A DNA stretch of 64,000 nucleotides from Erinaceus europaeus (GCF_950295315.1 NC_080164.1:9341002-9405001), one strand, 5' to 3'; numbered from the stretch's first letter, positions 54,460 through 64,000 are shown. Notes: generated by a model from the letters alone, not told the origin. Numbers and translations are program-made.

Positions 54460-54951
54460 ATGAGACAGGTTTTCTACCTCTGGAATATTTTTCTTGGGGC
54501 TGCACCATGGATACTCATGACCATGTTTGCAGCTTTCAGGGGATATGTAGGGTACCATCCCAAAAGATCAAGGGACCTTGAGGCTGAGATACAAGAGTTA
54601 AGGGAGATGGTTATTGCACTTACCCACCCTAAGCCCTCTGCATTTTGCTCTGAGGCTCTCGTTTTGGCAGATACATGTCCAGATTCCCCTTCGGGCTCCA
54701 TAGCCGCTTCTTGGACCACCCCCGTTTTGGCAAACACGTGTCCGGCCTCTTGTGTGGCCTCTACGTCTACAGCTATTTCTCCGGCCACTGCTCCTCCAGC
54801 AGCTTCCACTTCTATGACTCCTCCCCCCACCAGTACACCACTACCAGACACAGAATGTCTTTGTGGACTTCGCAACCGAGATTTTCTTCCGGAGCAAGTC
54901 CACACATTCCCAGTAAAGATTACCTCCAATAGACAGAAGTCCCAGGGGTAG
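54460..54951 (+). CDS. Hypothetical 163-codon frame in the provirus leader
   Basis: The frame starts at an ATG in weak context (it is open upstream to about 54373) and ends at the TAG before 54952. It has a hydrophobic stretch near the start (FLGAAPWILMTMFAAF, about residues 10-25), then a charged Glu/Leu-rich segment (RSRDLEAEIQELREMV) that could form a short coiled coil. A Ser/Thr/Ala/Pro-rich region and a basic tail follow. I recognise no Gag matrix, capsid or zinc-knuckle motif. It sits where gag would begin, so it may be a relic or chance. Translation is unproven. Confidence 0.3.
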   Translation: MRQVFYLWNIFLGAAPWILMTMFAAFRGYVGYHPKRSRDLEAEIQELREMVIALTHPKPSAFCSEALVLADTCPDSPSGSIAASWTTPVLANTCPASCVASTSTAISPATAPPAASTSMTPPPTSTPLPDTECLCGLRNRDFLPEQVHTFPVKITSNRQKSQG

Positions 54952-57029
54952 TACCCACATTCCTCCACAGATTCTAACGTACTTCACCAGACAATTATGA
55001 ACAATAGAGTTCATGCTACATGGACCAGGACCATTTTACAAGGCCATCTTAGGTCTGAGCCACACCTTGCTTTCTCTTGACGGTGATCATAGCACTTGGG
55101 AGATGCACGGGGTCCCCTCCAATGTCTCCCACAGGAAGCACTGACTCTAACCTGAAAAACAGCCCTAATCTAACCAAGCATGAGGCTGTCGCCCAGAGGC
55201 TCCTATTTTGGCAGACACATCTTCAGCCTCCGCCACAGCTTCTGTGGCCCCACCCCCTGCCAGTTTTCCCAGAGGCATGATGTCCTCCGGGACTCATAAT
55301 ACAAAATGGCGAAATCTTTAAAAAAATTAGTTCACAAAGCCCAAAAACAAAACCTCCCTACCATTTCTCTCTTCCCCCCTCACTCTCTCTAAATATCTTA
55401 AGTCTGTGTGCTCTGCTTTCAGTAGTGTTTTTTAAGAGAATAATTTGAATGACAAAATTTTTGTATGACCTATTTTTCTCTGAGTATTCTGGAACTTAAT
55501 TGACTTTATTAAAAAAAATGCTAGATGCAGCCATGGTTTCTAGAGACATCCAAAAACACAGTACAAAAAATTGGTTTTCTCCTCTTTTGATATTTTTTTT
55601 AAGTCTTAGAATAAATATAAAACGTTTTAGTCTTAAACCTTGTGAGTAGAAATTGTTCAACTAGGACAGTACAGATCTAAATTTGTGTTTAAAATGACAT
55701 GTCTTCGTAATAAAAGTTTTTATCCTCTTGTGTATTAAAGACCATGTTTATGTGTGTGTTTAAAGTTTGGTAAACATTAACTTTAAGGTTAAAAAATGTA
55801 ACTTTAAGGCTACATTCTTACCAGGCAAAGTTAAATAAAAGAGTTTTCAACATAATGCTCATAAAGGTAAAATTAATTTGCGTTTAAAGTCTGAGGTAAA
55901 AATTAGTTAAAAATCAATATATTTTAACTAAAATTGTTCTGAAAATCCTGCACACACCTAGGGTGTGTCTCCATCTTAAATGGGTGTAACACAAGATAGA
56001 AAAGATGTTATTGATATGTAAAGCTCTCAAATACCTTCTCAATTATAGTAAACTTCTAACTTGTTACAAGTTTTATTTTTTTCACAAGTAAGTGATTAGA
56101 GCTGTCAAGCCTTCACATGAAGAAGCATCTGCTCATATGGTAAGGTATTAAACTATAAGAAGTTCTTCCATATACAACTCATGTGAATTAACAACATTCA
56201 CATATTTTTCTACACTTACTGGTGTATCTCGTTTTACCACTATAAGCCTGACTTTGTCAGCCAACAATTTAAAGATTTTTCCCTTTATAACATCACCTAT
56301 GCAACAGACATCCCTTACTACCCCCAAAGACAAATGGTTGTTGAGAAGGCCCACCAAATGCCTAGGCTCAATTAAGTAAAGAAAGAAATAAGGGAAGATA
56401 CATCCCCCCAATACTCAGTTGGCTAAGGCACCAAACCTCTTTTTCTATAAAAAATTTTGAATCAGATGCCCTGCTAACCACAGGAAGCAGATTGTTTGTG
56501 TTTCTTTCACAGGAATCCCAGGAAAAACCATCTGGACCCCTGCATACTCTAACATCACCTACTATATGGCACGACTACAGTGGCACACTCCCCGAAACCC
56601 ATGATATGACCTGACACGATCTGAAGAACCTGATTCACAGACTCCAAGGACAGAACTTTTTTACTGCCTGTCTGCCCTTCCTGCTTCTGCTTTGCCTGTC
56701 ATGCTTTGGCAGTTACAGCCCACTGTCTACAGTAAAGTGGAATTCCAGTGGCTGACCTTCCCCATGGAGATAGACATGCAGCGTTTCATCCCCTAGCATT
56801 TCTCCTGGTCATCTGCATTGGACTGAGACTTCTATCAGACTTGCTGGTACACCCATTGGACACTTCACACAATTTTACAGAAGCTTCCTTCCCTTCAAGC
56901 TGCCAGTTTTTCAAAGACTGACCTGCACTAGTTCATGGACCTTACAGCCAGTTGCCTTTGGGACTCTACAGTGCCAAACAGCCCCTTTGCTTGGTAGGCA
57001 CACTCTCCCACCTGCAGGTCCTTCCCTTT

Positions 57030-57175
57030 GAGGCAGGAAATGCACCCTCATTATTAGGCCTTGCCTCAGAGGCAGGAGATGCCCCCAGAAGCAGAACCCC
57101 CCATTACTAAGCCCTGCCCCCAGAGGCAGGGGATGCCCCCAGAGGCAAGAAATGCCCCTTTGCACACCAAGCCTT
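57030..57175 (+). repeat. Tandem 'gaggcaggggatgccccca'-type repeats in the provirus
   Basis: About five variants of a 20-40 bp G/C-rich unit (gaggcagga/ga/aatgcccc). A related motif ('cctgcctctggggggcg') lies near the end of the 30.5 kb provirus interior (31018-31034). Confidence 0.75.
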
Positions 57176-57340
57176 CCCTTGGCATCAAACTGGCTCTTAC
57201 TGCTCCCCTACTTGTCCCTTCCTGTTTTGTTATATCATTCAGGTTTATGCCCAAAAGATTCTGCTCACCCCTACACTACTATTCCTCTGTCACAGATGGA
57301 GTCTTTTACAGACATTAAACCATCTTAATCCGATGACTAG

Positions 57341-57359
57341 ATAAAAAGATAGGAAAAGA
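57341..57359 (+). promoter_or_regulatory. Upstream purine tract, possible second polypurine tract
   Basis: 'ataaaaagataggaaaaga' is followed at 57360 by TGTAAAAATATTGTGAG, which aligns with the first bases of the long LTRs at 8137 and 35177. It lies 270 bp upstream of the tract used by this provirus. Two t residues interrupt the purines. Confidence 0.5.
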
Positions 57360-57610
57360 TGTAAAAATATTGTGAGAAGATGGTGGAGCCTGGCAGAGCT
57401 TAACCTAGGAGATGACTCCCTCCAGGTAAGTCTCTCTCTCTACAGAGTGGTTGAGCACAGGGGGGACACGTAAATGTCACAATGTTGGCGGCCATGTAAG
57501 TCTTCCCTCCCCCACAAAAACATCCTACATCTTCCCACCTGAGCATGGCATTCCTTAAAAAACATTTAAGCCTGCTCCACTCTAAATTTCCTATACTGTG
57601 GCCATTAGGT

Positions 57611-57627
57611 AAAAAGAAAGGGGGAGA
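57611..57627 (+). promoter_or_regulatory. Polypurine tract of the 53.9 kb provirus
   Basis: aaaaagaaagggggaga directly before the 3' LTR. Identical tracts occur at 8329-8345 and, on the minus strand, at 62539-62556. Confidence 0.9.
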
Positions 57628-58028
57628 TTCTGTGCAAATGTCCCCTCAGGCTAGTGCCAGTTCCCACGAGAGTTGAGACATTCTGGGAGTGCCTATTCCG
57701 CCATGTTGTCCCCTCAGTCTAGTGCCAGTTTCTGCAAGAGTTAATACGATATTCTCAAAGTGCCCTTCCCAACCAATCCTGTCCCGGCTCATCACTCCCG
57801 GTTTTTGCCCTATAAATCCCTTCTTCTTCTGCCCCTCTCCCTCTTGACTGCTTTTCACTTTGGTGATTAGATGCAGGGAAGTTGCTGCATGAGGTGGCCA
57901 TTTTTGGCTAGTTCCATGTGGCCCGAACCACTGCGCTCTCACCCAACTCTGAGGTGCCTGTGCAAATAAAGAATTGTGTTCCCTCTCTGCTCCGGATCTC
58001 CTCTCTCTCTCTGCATTGCAGCATGACA
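57628..58028 (+). mobile_element. 3' LTR of the 53.9 kb provirus
   Basis: 401 bp. The expected TG start has mutated to TT; the end is GACA. It carries the same 68-bp U3 duplication as the 5' LTR, TATA at 57811-57816 and aataaa at 57965-57970. Confidence 0.9.
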
Positions 58029-58325
58029 CCCAGTGATAACCCTGGAGGCAAAAAGAAGGAAAAGATTCTAGGACACAGATCTCTTTTGAGACTTAGGTCT
58101 GTGAGAAGCAGCACCCTGTAAACACCTCATGAGATTACTAACGAGAAGTGAGACACCTCTAAATCAGGGTCTGACATCTGCATGGTCCTCTACACGCTCA
58201 TTGTAGTCCTGGTTCTGAGGAGAGAGACCAGTTTCTCCCATCACGTCAGATCTGAAAACCCTGCAAGCTAAACTCACCCAACTGAGAAGCCACTTGATAA
58301 TTTTTTTTTTTTTTTTGCTGTGGGA

Positions 58326-58790
58326 TCTCTCCCTTTTTTATTTTATTTTTTATTTAAGAAAGGAGGCATTAACAAAACCATAAAATAAGATGGGTACAAT
58401 TCCTTTAACATAATCTCCATATCCCATGCCCTCCCCTGATAGCCTTCCCATTCTCTGTCTCTCTGGGAGTATGGATCCAGGGTGGTTGTGGGTTGCAGAG
58501 GGTGGAAGGTCTGGCTTCTGTAATTGCTTCCCTGATGAACATGGGCATTGACTGGTCAATGCATACTCCCAGTATGCTTCTCTCTTTCCCTAGTAGGGTG
58601 GGGCTCTGAGGAAGCAGAGCTCCAGTACACATTGATGGGGTCGTCTGTCCAGGGAAGTCTGGTCAGCATCTTGCTGGCATCCACAACCTGGTGGCTGAAA
58701 AGAGAGCTAACATACAAAGCCAAACAAATTGTTGAACAATCATGGACCTAAAGACTGGAATAGTGCAGATGAAGTGTTGGGGGGTATTCC
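58326..58790 (-). mobile_element. LINE-1 3' UTR, antisense
   Basis: Starts with T-rich tail complement and 'agatgggtacaattcc', then 'gggtggaaggtctggcttct', 'agtagggtggggctctgagg' and 'gctgaaaagagagctaac'. Confidence 0.75.
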
Positions 58791-58799
58791 CTGCATGCT

Positions 58800-59490
58800 C
58801 TTGTGTACTTCTGCTTTTTTTAATTAATATGAGAGGGGAAAAATTGATCATATATCTAGAACTTCTTAAAACACAAGACTGAGTCTTTTTAATACATAGG
58901 CTGTCTTTGATATGTTGTCTCTCCCAAAAGCCTAGACCACGGAGAACAGAAGCAACCGGTAGCACAGCTATATACAAGATGCTGGGTATTTTACCCCAAA
59001 CCTAATAAAGGGACTTTCCAAAGTTAACCCTATCACTAAATAATGTGATGATAACAATAACTATCCATTGTCTTCCTGAACCCTAAGACAACAGGAACCT
59101 CACATTTCCACTATAGAGCCTATATTTCCCCCAGTCCTGGAACCTTAGGGTGGGGCCCACTTTTCTGCATGCTGCTCTCAATTCAAATTAAATAATATTG
59201 CATCCACGGATGGCAACCTAATCAACGCAATGAGTGCCACCCCAGCATGCTTCCTTTCAGACTGTGACCAGAGACTTCAGGTGTGGAATGACAGCCCTTC
59301 AGCTTCATCACTCAGGTGAGACCTTTCCTTTCATGGAATTATCTAACTCCATTCTAGGTGGTCCACTCCCCAATAAAGTGCCCAAACCTAGATATAGTCC
59401 AGGTCCCCTGAGTTAGAGCATAGGTTCACACGTGCCCATAAACTAGGGAAAATATATACCTGAATGATAAATTATTTTTATGTGAAGTGG
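58800..59490 (+). mobile_element. LINE-1 3' UTR interior segment
   Basis: Colinear with 1875-2560: 'taatatgagaggggaaaaat', 'gactgagtctttttaatac', 'ccctaagacaacaggaacct', 'gtgagacctttcctttcatg'. Both ends of the LINE are missing, so this is not a simple 5' truncation. Confidence 0.7.
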
Positions 59491-59579
59491 CCTTTGATCT
59501 CTGGTACCACATATACCAAACTGATGCTGATGTTCTCTCTCTCTCTCTCCCACTGCTTTAGGTGGTCATTTTTCTCCCC

Positions 59580-59790
59580 CACTGCTCTAGGTGGTCATCC
59601 CCCCCCCTTTTGATAGAGGGTAAGAGAGAGAGAGAGAGATGAGAAGTGATCCCTGCAGCACTGCTCCACCAATAGTGAGACTTTCCCCCTGCGGGTAAGG
59701 ACTGGGGGCTTGAACCCAGGTCCTTACACATGATAATGTGTGCTCTCTACGTGGTAAGCCACCACTCAGGCCTGAAAACATGCGTTTTCA
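59580..59790 (-). mobile_element. tRNA-derived SINE, antisense
   Basis: 'ttgatagagggtaagagaga', 'ccctgcagcactgctccacc', 'cccctgcgggtaaggactgg', 'ggcttgaacccaggtcctta' and a head complement. Confidence 0.8.
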
Positions 59791-59794
59791 CCCC

Positions 59795-60590
59795 AGGCCC
59801 CTCTGCTCTAAACCATATACCTAAATGCAACAGGTGCTTACTCCAAACTGTGCTTCACCTGTGGGTTCTCTGGGTCAGAGAACAGGGACTGTACCTGCCC
59901 CTGCAACATACTTCCAGCCTGTAACTGACTCTGGCTGGGCACCTGACTGAAGCCCAGGATGAATGGGCAGTCACAGACAGACAGAGAGACAAACAGACGG
60001 ATGGAGATGCCGAGTGTCTCATTGTGGAAGGGAGCCCAGAGTCTACAGAGCCTGTCCTGGCCCTGCTTGGAGTTTTCTTTTCTGCTCTCCATGACCCAGC
60101 CTTTGCTTTGCAAGGAAGTCTCTCAGTGAGTTCAGAGTCCCACATACTTGCCCTGTGAGCTTCACTCAACTCATTCCACCATTAATCTCCAGGAGGTTGG
60201 CTCCCCAAGTGACTGTGTTTCCAGTTTTATCAGCAACAAAAATAGTGTCTTGCGAGCATTCCAGCCTTTAGGTCATGGGTTCACAGGCTCTGTACACCCC
60301 TGGCTGAGGTCCTTACCTCTGAGCTCACTCAGAACACCCTGGCTGCCTGGCACGGCCAGCTCAGTTAACACTAGAGCTTGATTCAACATAACATAGTCCC
60401 CCTTCAGACCTTTCCAAAAGCCCTTCAATATGAAGCTATTTAGAGACATTAACACCAACCAGACAGACACCAAACCAGAGGCCAAGGAGAATAACACTCA
60501 TGCCAATTGTGTCCCTTTGGGGACTAATTGCTGACTTGGTCATCATTTAGGGGAGCTAGTCCCCTTCCTGGGATTCCAGGGCCTGCCATC
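59795..60590. other. No recognisable feature
   Basis: Overlapping short frames on both strands without domains. No repeat is named. Confidence 0.5.
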
Positions 60591-60594
60591 TGTA

Positions 60595-60850
60595 CACCAT
60601 TCATGAGTGGTGAAGCAGGAATGCAGGTCTCTCTCCTCATCCTCATCCTCCTCCTCCTCCTCCTCCTCTCCCAAAATGTCTGTCTCTATCCAACAGTAAA
60701 CAAATAAACATAGTTAAGGGGGGAAGGATGTTAGAGAGATACTGATACTTTGGTATGGTGGGCATGATACGTCAACATCTATTTTGAAGAGATGTTAAAT
60801 TGTATGCCAGAGACATACAACATGTAAGGTTTTATCATGATTAAAAAAGA
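60595..60850 (+). mobile_element. SINE 3' half with (CTC)n, then a LINE-1 3' terminus
   Basis: 'catgagtggtgaagcaggaa', (CTC)n at 60640-60668 and 'ctatccaacagtaaacaaat' form the SINE part. 'gtatggtgggcatgatacg' and 'catgattaaaaaagaaag' (60728-60850) look like a diverged LINE-1 terminus. Confidence 0.6.
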
Positions 60851-60854
60851 AAGA

Positions 60855-61495
60855 TGGCAAGAGAGATAAAGAGGGAGAGAGAGGAAGAAGAGAGATGTGT
60901 GAAGCATTTTGATTTATCCACAGAGTGATAGTTTTCCAATATTTGATAACAGTCCATTTTTTGTTCAGGGATTTTTCTAAGTATTTTATAGTGATATACA
61001 TAATACTAACTACATGTGTACATGACTCTGAAAGTTTGTTTCTGCGTAGGAAGCATGCTGACTGGACAGATTCCTCCTGTTGGCCTGGATGGCTGAGAAA
61101 GTTAAAGATGAAATGTTTACTGGACTGGGAAATGCACAGGAATGTATTCACCGCACCTCTGATGTTACTTTGTTTCCCTGTTCCTGTGGTGTTTTTGTTT
61201 TCTCTTTGACTGACTCCTCTATTTTGTCTTTCTGCTTATAAATCACCCCAAGTAGTTCTGGAACGGACTGAGGTCTAAAACAGATTAATAGATTGGCTTT
61301 GTTGATAATGCAACTAGTGATATCATTGATGAATTTATAGTCTGGTCAGTTAAGGCAGGCTGTTGGTTTGATCCTAATAAGTAATCCCCAAATCTCAAGG
61401 TGTTGACACCACACAGACCCGTGTGTGACTATCTGTGTGACTTCTATCCCACCTTCCATCATTGCTTCCTTGTGCAGCTTAGCTGGAAGGCCATA
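60855..61495. other. No recognisable feature
   Basis: AT-rich, with a 118-codon minus-strand stretch (61151-60795) partly over repeat-derived sequence. Nothing is recognised. Confidence 0.5.
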
Positions 61496-61502
61496 AAGAT
61501 CA

Positions 61503-61775
61503 ATCGGATTGGGAGTCAGGCGGTAGTGCAATGGGCTAAACTCATGCGGGGCAAAGCTCCAGGACCAGCGTAAGGATCCCAGTTCAGGCCCCCAGCTCCC
61601 CACCTGCAGGGGAGTCGCTTCACAAGCGGTGAAGCAGGTCTGCAGGTGTCTTTCTCTCCCCCTCTCTGTCTTCCCCTCCTCTCTCTATTTCTCTCTGTCC
61701 TATCCAAAATGACATCAATAATAATGACAACAATAAAACAGCAAGGACATAAATAAATAAAACCTAAAAAAAAAT
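61503..61775 (+). mobile_element. Full-length tRNA-derived SINE
   Basis: 'gggagtcaggcggtagtgca', 'gttcaggcccccagctcccc', 'cctgcaggggagtcgcttca', 'gcggtgaagcaggtctgcag', CT body and an 'ataaataaataaa' tail. Confidence 0.9.
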
Positions 61776-61904
61776 TTTTTTAAAGTTCAATGGGATTTAT
61801 ACTTAGTGAAATTTATATTCTTTCTTTGTGTTTGTTAGCTACTCTCTGACCCAATCCAGCTTTCTAGGCCTGTTCTCAACTCTGACACCATCTTCCCAGA
61901 TAAT

Positions 61905-62158
61905 ACTTGTTTTGTTTTTATCTATAAAATGGAAATATTGACAAGACCATAAGATTAGATGGATAAGAGAGGTACAATTCCACACAGCTCCCACCACCAG
62001 AATTCTATATCCCATCTCTTCCCTGTAAAGCATTCCTGTTCTCTGGGAGCATGGACCCAGGATCATTATGGGGTGAAGAAGGTGGAAGGTCTGGCTTCTG
62101 TAATTGCTTCCTCACTGAACATGGGCGTTGGTAGGTTGATCCATACTCCCAGCCTCAT
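61905..62158 (-). mobile_element. LINE-1 3' UTR terminus, antisense
   Basis: 'aaaatggaaatattgacaag', 'gataagagaggtacaattcc', 'aaggtggaaggtctggcttc', ending at 'ctcccagcct'. It abuts a plus-strand copy, forming an inverted pair. Confidence 0.7.
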
Positions 62159-62216
62159 GTTAGTCCAGCTGCATGTTAATTATCAGGCTCAGACAAAAAT
62201 TACTAAAGTCATGGGC

Positions 62217-62538
62217 TGTCGTGCTGCGCCACAGAGGAACGAGAGCGGAGATCCGGAGCAGAGAGGGAACACAATTCTTTATTCACGCTGGCACCTCAGA
62301 GTTGGGTGAGAGTGCAGTGGTTCAGGCCATGTGGAGCTAGCCAAAATGGCCGCCTCATGCAGCAACCTTCTCTGCATCTAATCACCAAAGTGAAAAGCCA
62401 ACAAGAGAGAGAGGGACGGAAGAAGAAGGGCTTTATAGGGCAAAAACCGGGACAGGATTGATTGGGAAGTGCACTTCGAGAATATCGTATTAACTCTCCT
62501 GGGAACTGGCACTAGCCTGAGGGGACATTTGCACAGCA
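62217..62538 (-). mobile_element. 3' LTR (family B) of the mosaic provirus
   Basis: 322 bp, TGCTGTGCAAATG...GCACGACA on the minus strand. It matches the 53.9 kb LTRs but has only one copy of the 68-bp U3 block. TATA and aataaa are conserved. 'ccaaaatggccgcc' (62340-62353) resembles a YY1 site. Confidence 0.9.
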
Positions 62539-62792
62539 TCTCCCCCTTTCTTTTTACCTAATGGCCACAGTATAGGAAATTTAGAGTGGAGCAGGCTTAA
62601 ATGTTTTTAAGGAATGCCATGCTCAGGTGGGAAGATGTAGGATGTTTTTGTGGAGGTGGGAAGACTTACATGGCCACCAACATTGTGAGATTTATGTGTC
62701 CCCCTGTGCTCAACCCCTCTGTAGAGAGAGAGACTTACCTGGAGGGACTCATCTCATAGGTTAAGCTCTGCCAGGCTCTCGCCATATGCCTA

Positions 62793-62810
62793 TCCCAGTT
62801 CAGGGCGCCA
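62793..62810 (-). promoter_or_regulatory. Primer-binding site, tRNA-Lys type
   Basis: Minus strand TGGCGCCCTGAACTGGGA, two bases from the LTR end. It is close to a tRNA-Lys3 site with an extra T and other changes near its 3' half. Confidence 0.75.
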
Positions 62811-62812
62811 GT

Positions 62813-63163
62813 TGCAGGTCTAGCTTCGCGGGCAGGAGACAGACGACCAGGGACTCATAGCTGAGCTGGGAAGCAGTATTTCATTTATTAATCAGATACA
62901 TCGCCTTTTATGCATCTCTTCACCGGAAGTGACAAGGGAAAGAAAAATGACTAGGAGAGGGAGCGGAGCAAAAAAAGAGTGCAAACAGAACATAGAAAGC
63001 TTCCATTTAACCAGTGGGGATTAAACCAATACCCTGCAGGCAGGGTGGGACCCAGGTAAAACAGTGATTATGTAAATTGACCACATCGTAAGTAATGCAA
63101 GTGAACCTAATGTGATGACCAAAACAGAAGGTCTTATAAGCAGAATTTAGAAGCATACCAACA
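62813..63163 (-). mobile_element. 5' LTR (family A) of the mosaic provirus
   Basis: 351 bp, TGTTGGTATGC...GACCTGCA on the minus strand. It aligns with the LTRs at 3161 and 38925 and shares no recognisable alignment with the 3' LTR. Confidence 0.88.
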
Positions 63164-63944
63164 ATGGGCCTCTTGGAACATAACTAAAATACACTTTCTA
63201 GTTTCTTCCCATATGAAGACCCCTAATTTTACCTGTTCTATTCTTACTTTTGGGTTCCTGTTTATTAAACAATTTATCCTGTTTTATATCTTGCTGCCTT
63301 TTACCCACAAAATTGCAGATGCTACCATGATACCATATTGCCTTCCCTGGGAAGACAACCTCATCAGTGTGTTCCAGGACTTCACCTTTCCAGAGTCTTA
63401 CCCCACTGGGGAAAGATAAAAACAGGCTGGGGGTATAGACCCACCTGCCAACTCCCATATCCAGCAAAGAAGCAATTACAGAAACCAGACCTTCCACCTT
63501 CTGCACCCCATAAAGATCTTTGGTCCACACTCCGAGAAGGATAAAGAATAGGGAAGCTTCCAATGGAGAGGATGGGACACAAAACTCTGGTGGGAACTGT
63601 GTGGAACAATCTTGTTAAACATTATTAAGTCACTAATCAAATTCTCTAAAAAAAAATCAAGTGTGCAACCTGACATGAGCTTCTACTTAACATTGGCCTC
63701 TGTGGTCACCGAAGAGGAGAGACAATAGATGTTGGCCCTTGAAGTGGTCACAGGTTACTTCTCACATATCACTGGCCAAAGTAAATCTCATCAGGGTGAT
63801 AAATTACCAAAAATATCAAGAAAGTGTAAAATACCATCTTCCTTAAAGGTGAGATTGGTCAACTGTGTTCATGACAAGCACAAGAGAGACAGTATCATGG
63901 ACTAATTTAGAATGTGAAAGGGACAGCTAAAAAGTAATACAAAG

Positions 63945-64000
63945 GGGGCTGGTGAAATAGCTCACTTGGATAGTGCGTTGCTTTACCATGAATGAGACCC
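63945..64000 (+). mobile_element. Third-type SINE, cut by the window end
   Basis: 'gggggctggtgaaatagctc' and 'tggatagtgcgttgctttac' form the head of a tRNA-like SINE. The B box and body lie outside the window. Confidence 0.65.

Larger units (their letters stand above)
53914..58028 (+). mobile_element. Provirus (4.1 kb), ERV family B, non-coding interior
   Basis: Complete retroviral layout: 5' LTR 53914-54317, primer-binding site 54320-54337, 3.3 kb interior, polypurine tract 57611-57627, 3' LTR 57628-58028, and exact cccagt duplications (53908-53913 and 58029-58034). The LTRs differ at roughly one position in ten, so it is an old insertion. The interior is about half the length of a coding betaretrovirus, and I see no protease, reverse transcriptase, integrase or envelope motif. 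The only sizeable frame is at 54460-54951. It is best described as a non-autonomous class II element mobilised by another element's proteins. Confidence 0.9.
53655..58062 (+). mobile_element. tRNA-derived SINE split by a 4.1 kb provirus
   Basis: The left part (to 53913) includes 'gggggcaggtggtggtacac', 'ggctccccacctgcaggaga' and 'atggcctccaacagcagtgg'. The right part (58029-58062) resumes 'cccagtgataaccctggagg'. Confidence 0.9.
62217..63163 (-). mobile_element. Mosaic provirus: family A 5' LTR and family B 3' LTR
   Basis: On the minus strand: 5' LTR of family A (63163-62813), spacer AC, primer-binding site (62810-62793), about 235 bp of interior, polypurine tract (62556-62539), and a 3' LTR of family B (62538-62217). 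Exact atgggc duplications flank the whole (62211-62216 and 63164-63169), so both LTRs belong to one integration event or were replaced later without touching the flanks. The interior matches the end of the 53.9 kb provirus interior (57391-57627). No coding capacity. Confidence 0.85.
62160..63655 (+). mobile_element. LINE-1 3' UTR, second subfamily, split by a provirus
   Basis: 'catgttaattatcaggctca' to 'agtcatgggc' on the left and 'ctcttggaacataactaaaa' to 'agtcactaatcaaattc' on the right are colinear with 50485-51030. The provirus at 62217-63163 sits between. Confidence 0.8.

Noticed and set aside
54318..57627. Possible pol or env gene in the 53.9 kb provirus
   Set aside because: No frame longer than about 90 codons after 54951 and no protease, reverse transcriptase, integrase or envelope motif visible; the AT-rich interior looks non-coding.

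Overview
This is mammalian nuclear DNA built almost entirely of interspersed and tandem repeats. I found no host protein-coding gene, intact rRNA gene, functional tRNA gene or CRISPR array that I could defend. The commonest element is a tRNA-derived SINE of about 200-300 bp: a 'ggcggtagcgcagcgggttaa'-like head, a 'cacctgcagg' centre, a CT-rich body and a CAA/ATAA-rich tail. From memory this matches the ERI-type SINEs of hedgehogs (Erinaceidae), so Erinaceus or a close relative is the likely source. This is recognition, not a database match. LINE-1 3' ends, class II-like endogenous retroviral LTR elements and large CA/TG and purine-rich tandem arrays make up most of the rest.

Layout. 1-4.3 kb: the 3' part of a LINE-1 (end of ORF2 plus a very long 3' UTR) carrying two solo LTRs. 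4.3-9 kb: LINE-1 pieces in both orientations, SINEs and a long solo LTR (8137-8720). 9-18.9 kb: stretches without recognisable features between LINE-1 3' UTR fragments and SINEs. 18.9-30 kb: three large CA/TG minisatellites (18.9-22.0, 25.3-25.6, 28.3-30.0) and a polypurine array (27.5-28.0), with SINEs and a solo LTR at 23.1 kb. 30.5-32.0 kb: a short minus-strand provirus. 32-53 kb: SINEs, LINE-1 ends, two LTRs (35177, 38925), microsatellites and feature-poor DNA. 53.9-58.0 kb: a 4.1 kb plus-strand provirus with both LTRs. 58-64 kb: LINE-1 3' UTR pieces and a minus-strand provirus with two different LTRs (62.2-63.2 kb).

The most interesting content is the retroviral set. Nine LTR elements lie in 64 kb. 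Seven have exact 6-bp target duplications, the 729-1123 and 8137-8720 copies have 6-bp duplications with one mismatch, and the 30.5 kb provirus has a 5-bp duplication with one mismatch. Three things stand out. (1) The 30.5-32.0 kb provirus carries, at its primer-binding site, the complement of an entire 76-nt tRNA-Lys including CCA, where a normal provirus has 18 nt, and tRNA position 58 (m1A in the real tRNA) is changed to T. (2) The 62.2-63.2 kb provirus has a 5' LTR from one family and a 3' LTR from another, yet exact flanking duplications. (3) Copies of the group start their LTRs at two alternative points about 270 bp apart, each preceded by a purine tract, suggesting two usable polypurine tracts. 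Their internal sequences are related although LTRs and primer sites differ, which implies repeated modular recombination among non-autonomous elements. No gag, pro, pol or env gene is visible in any of them.
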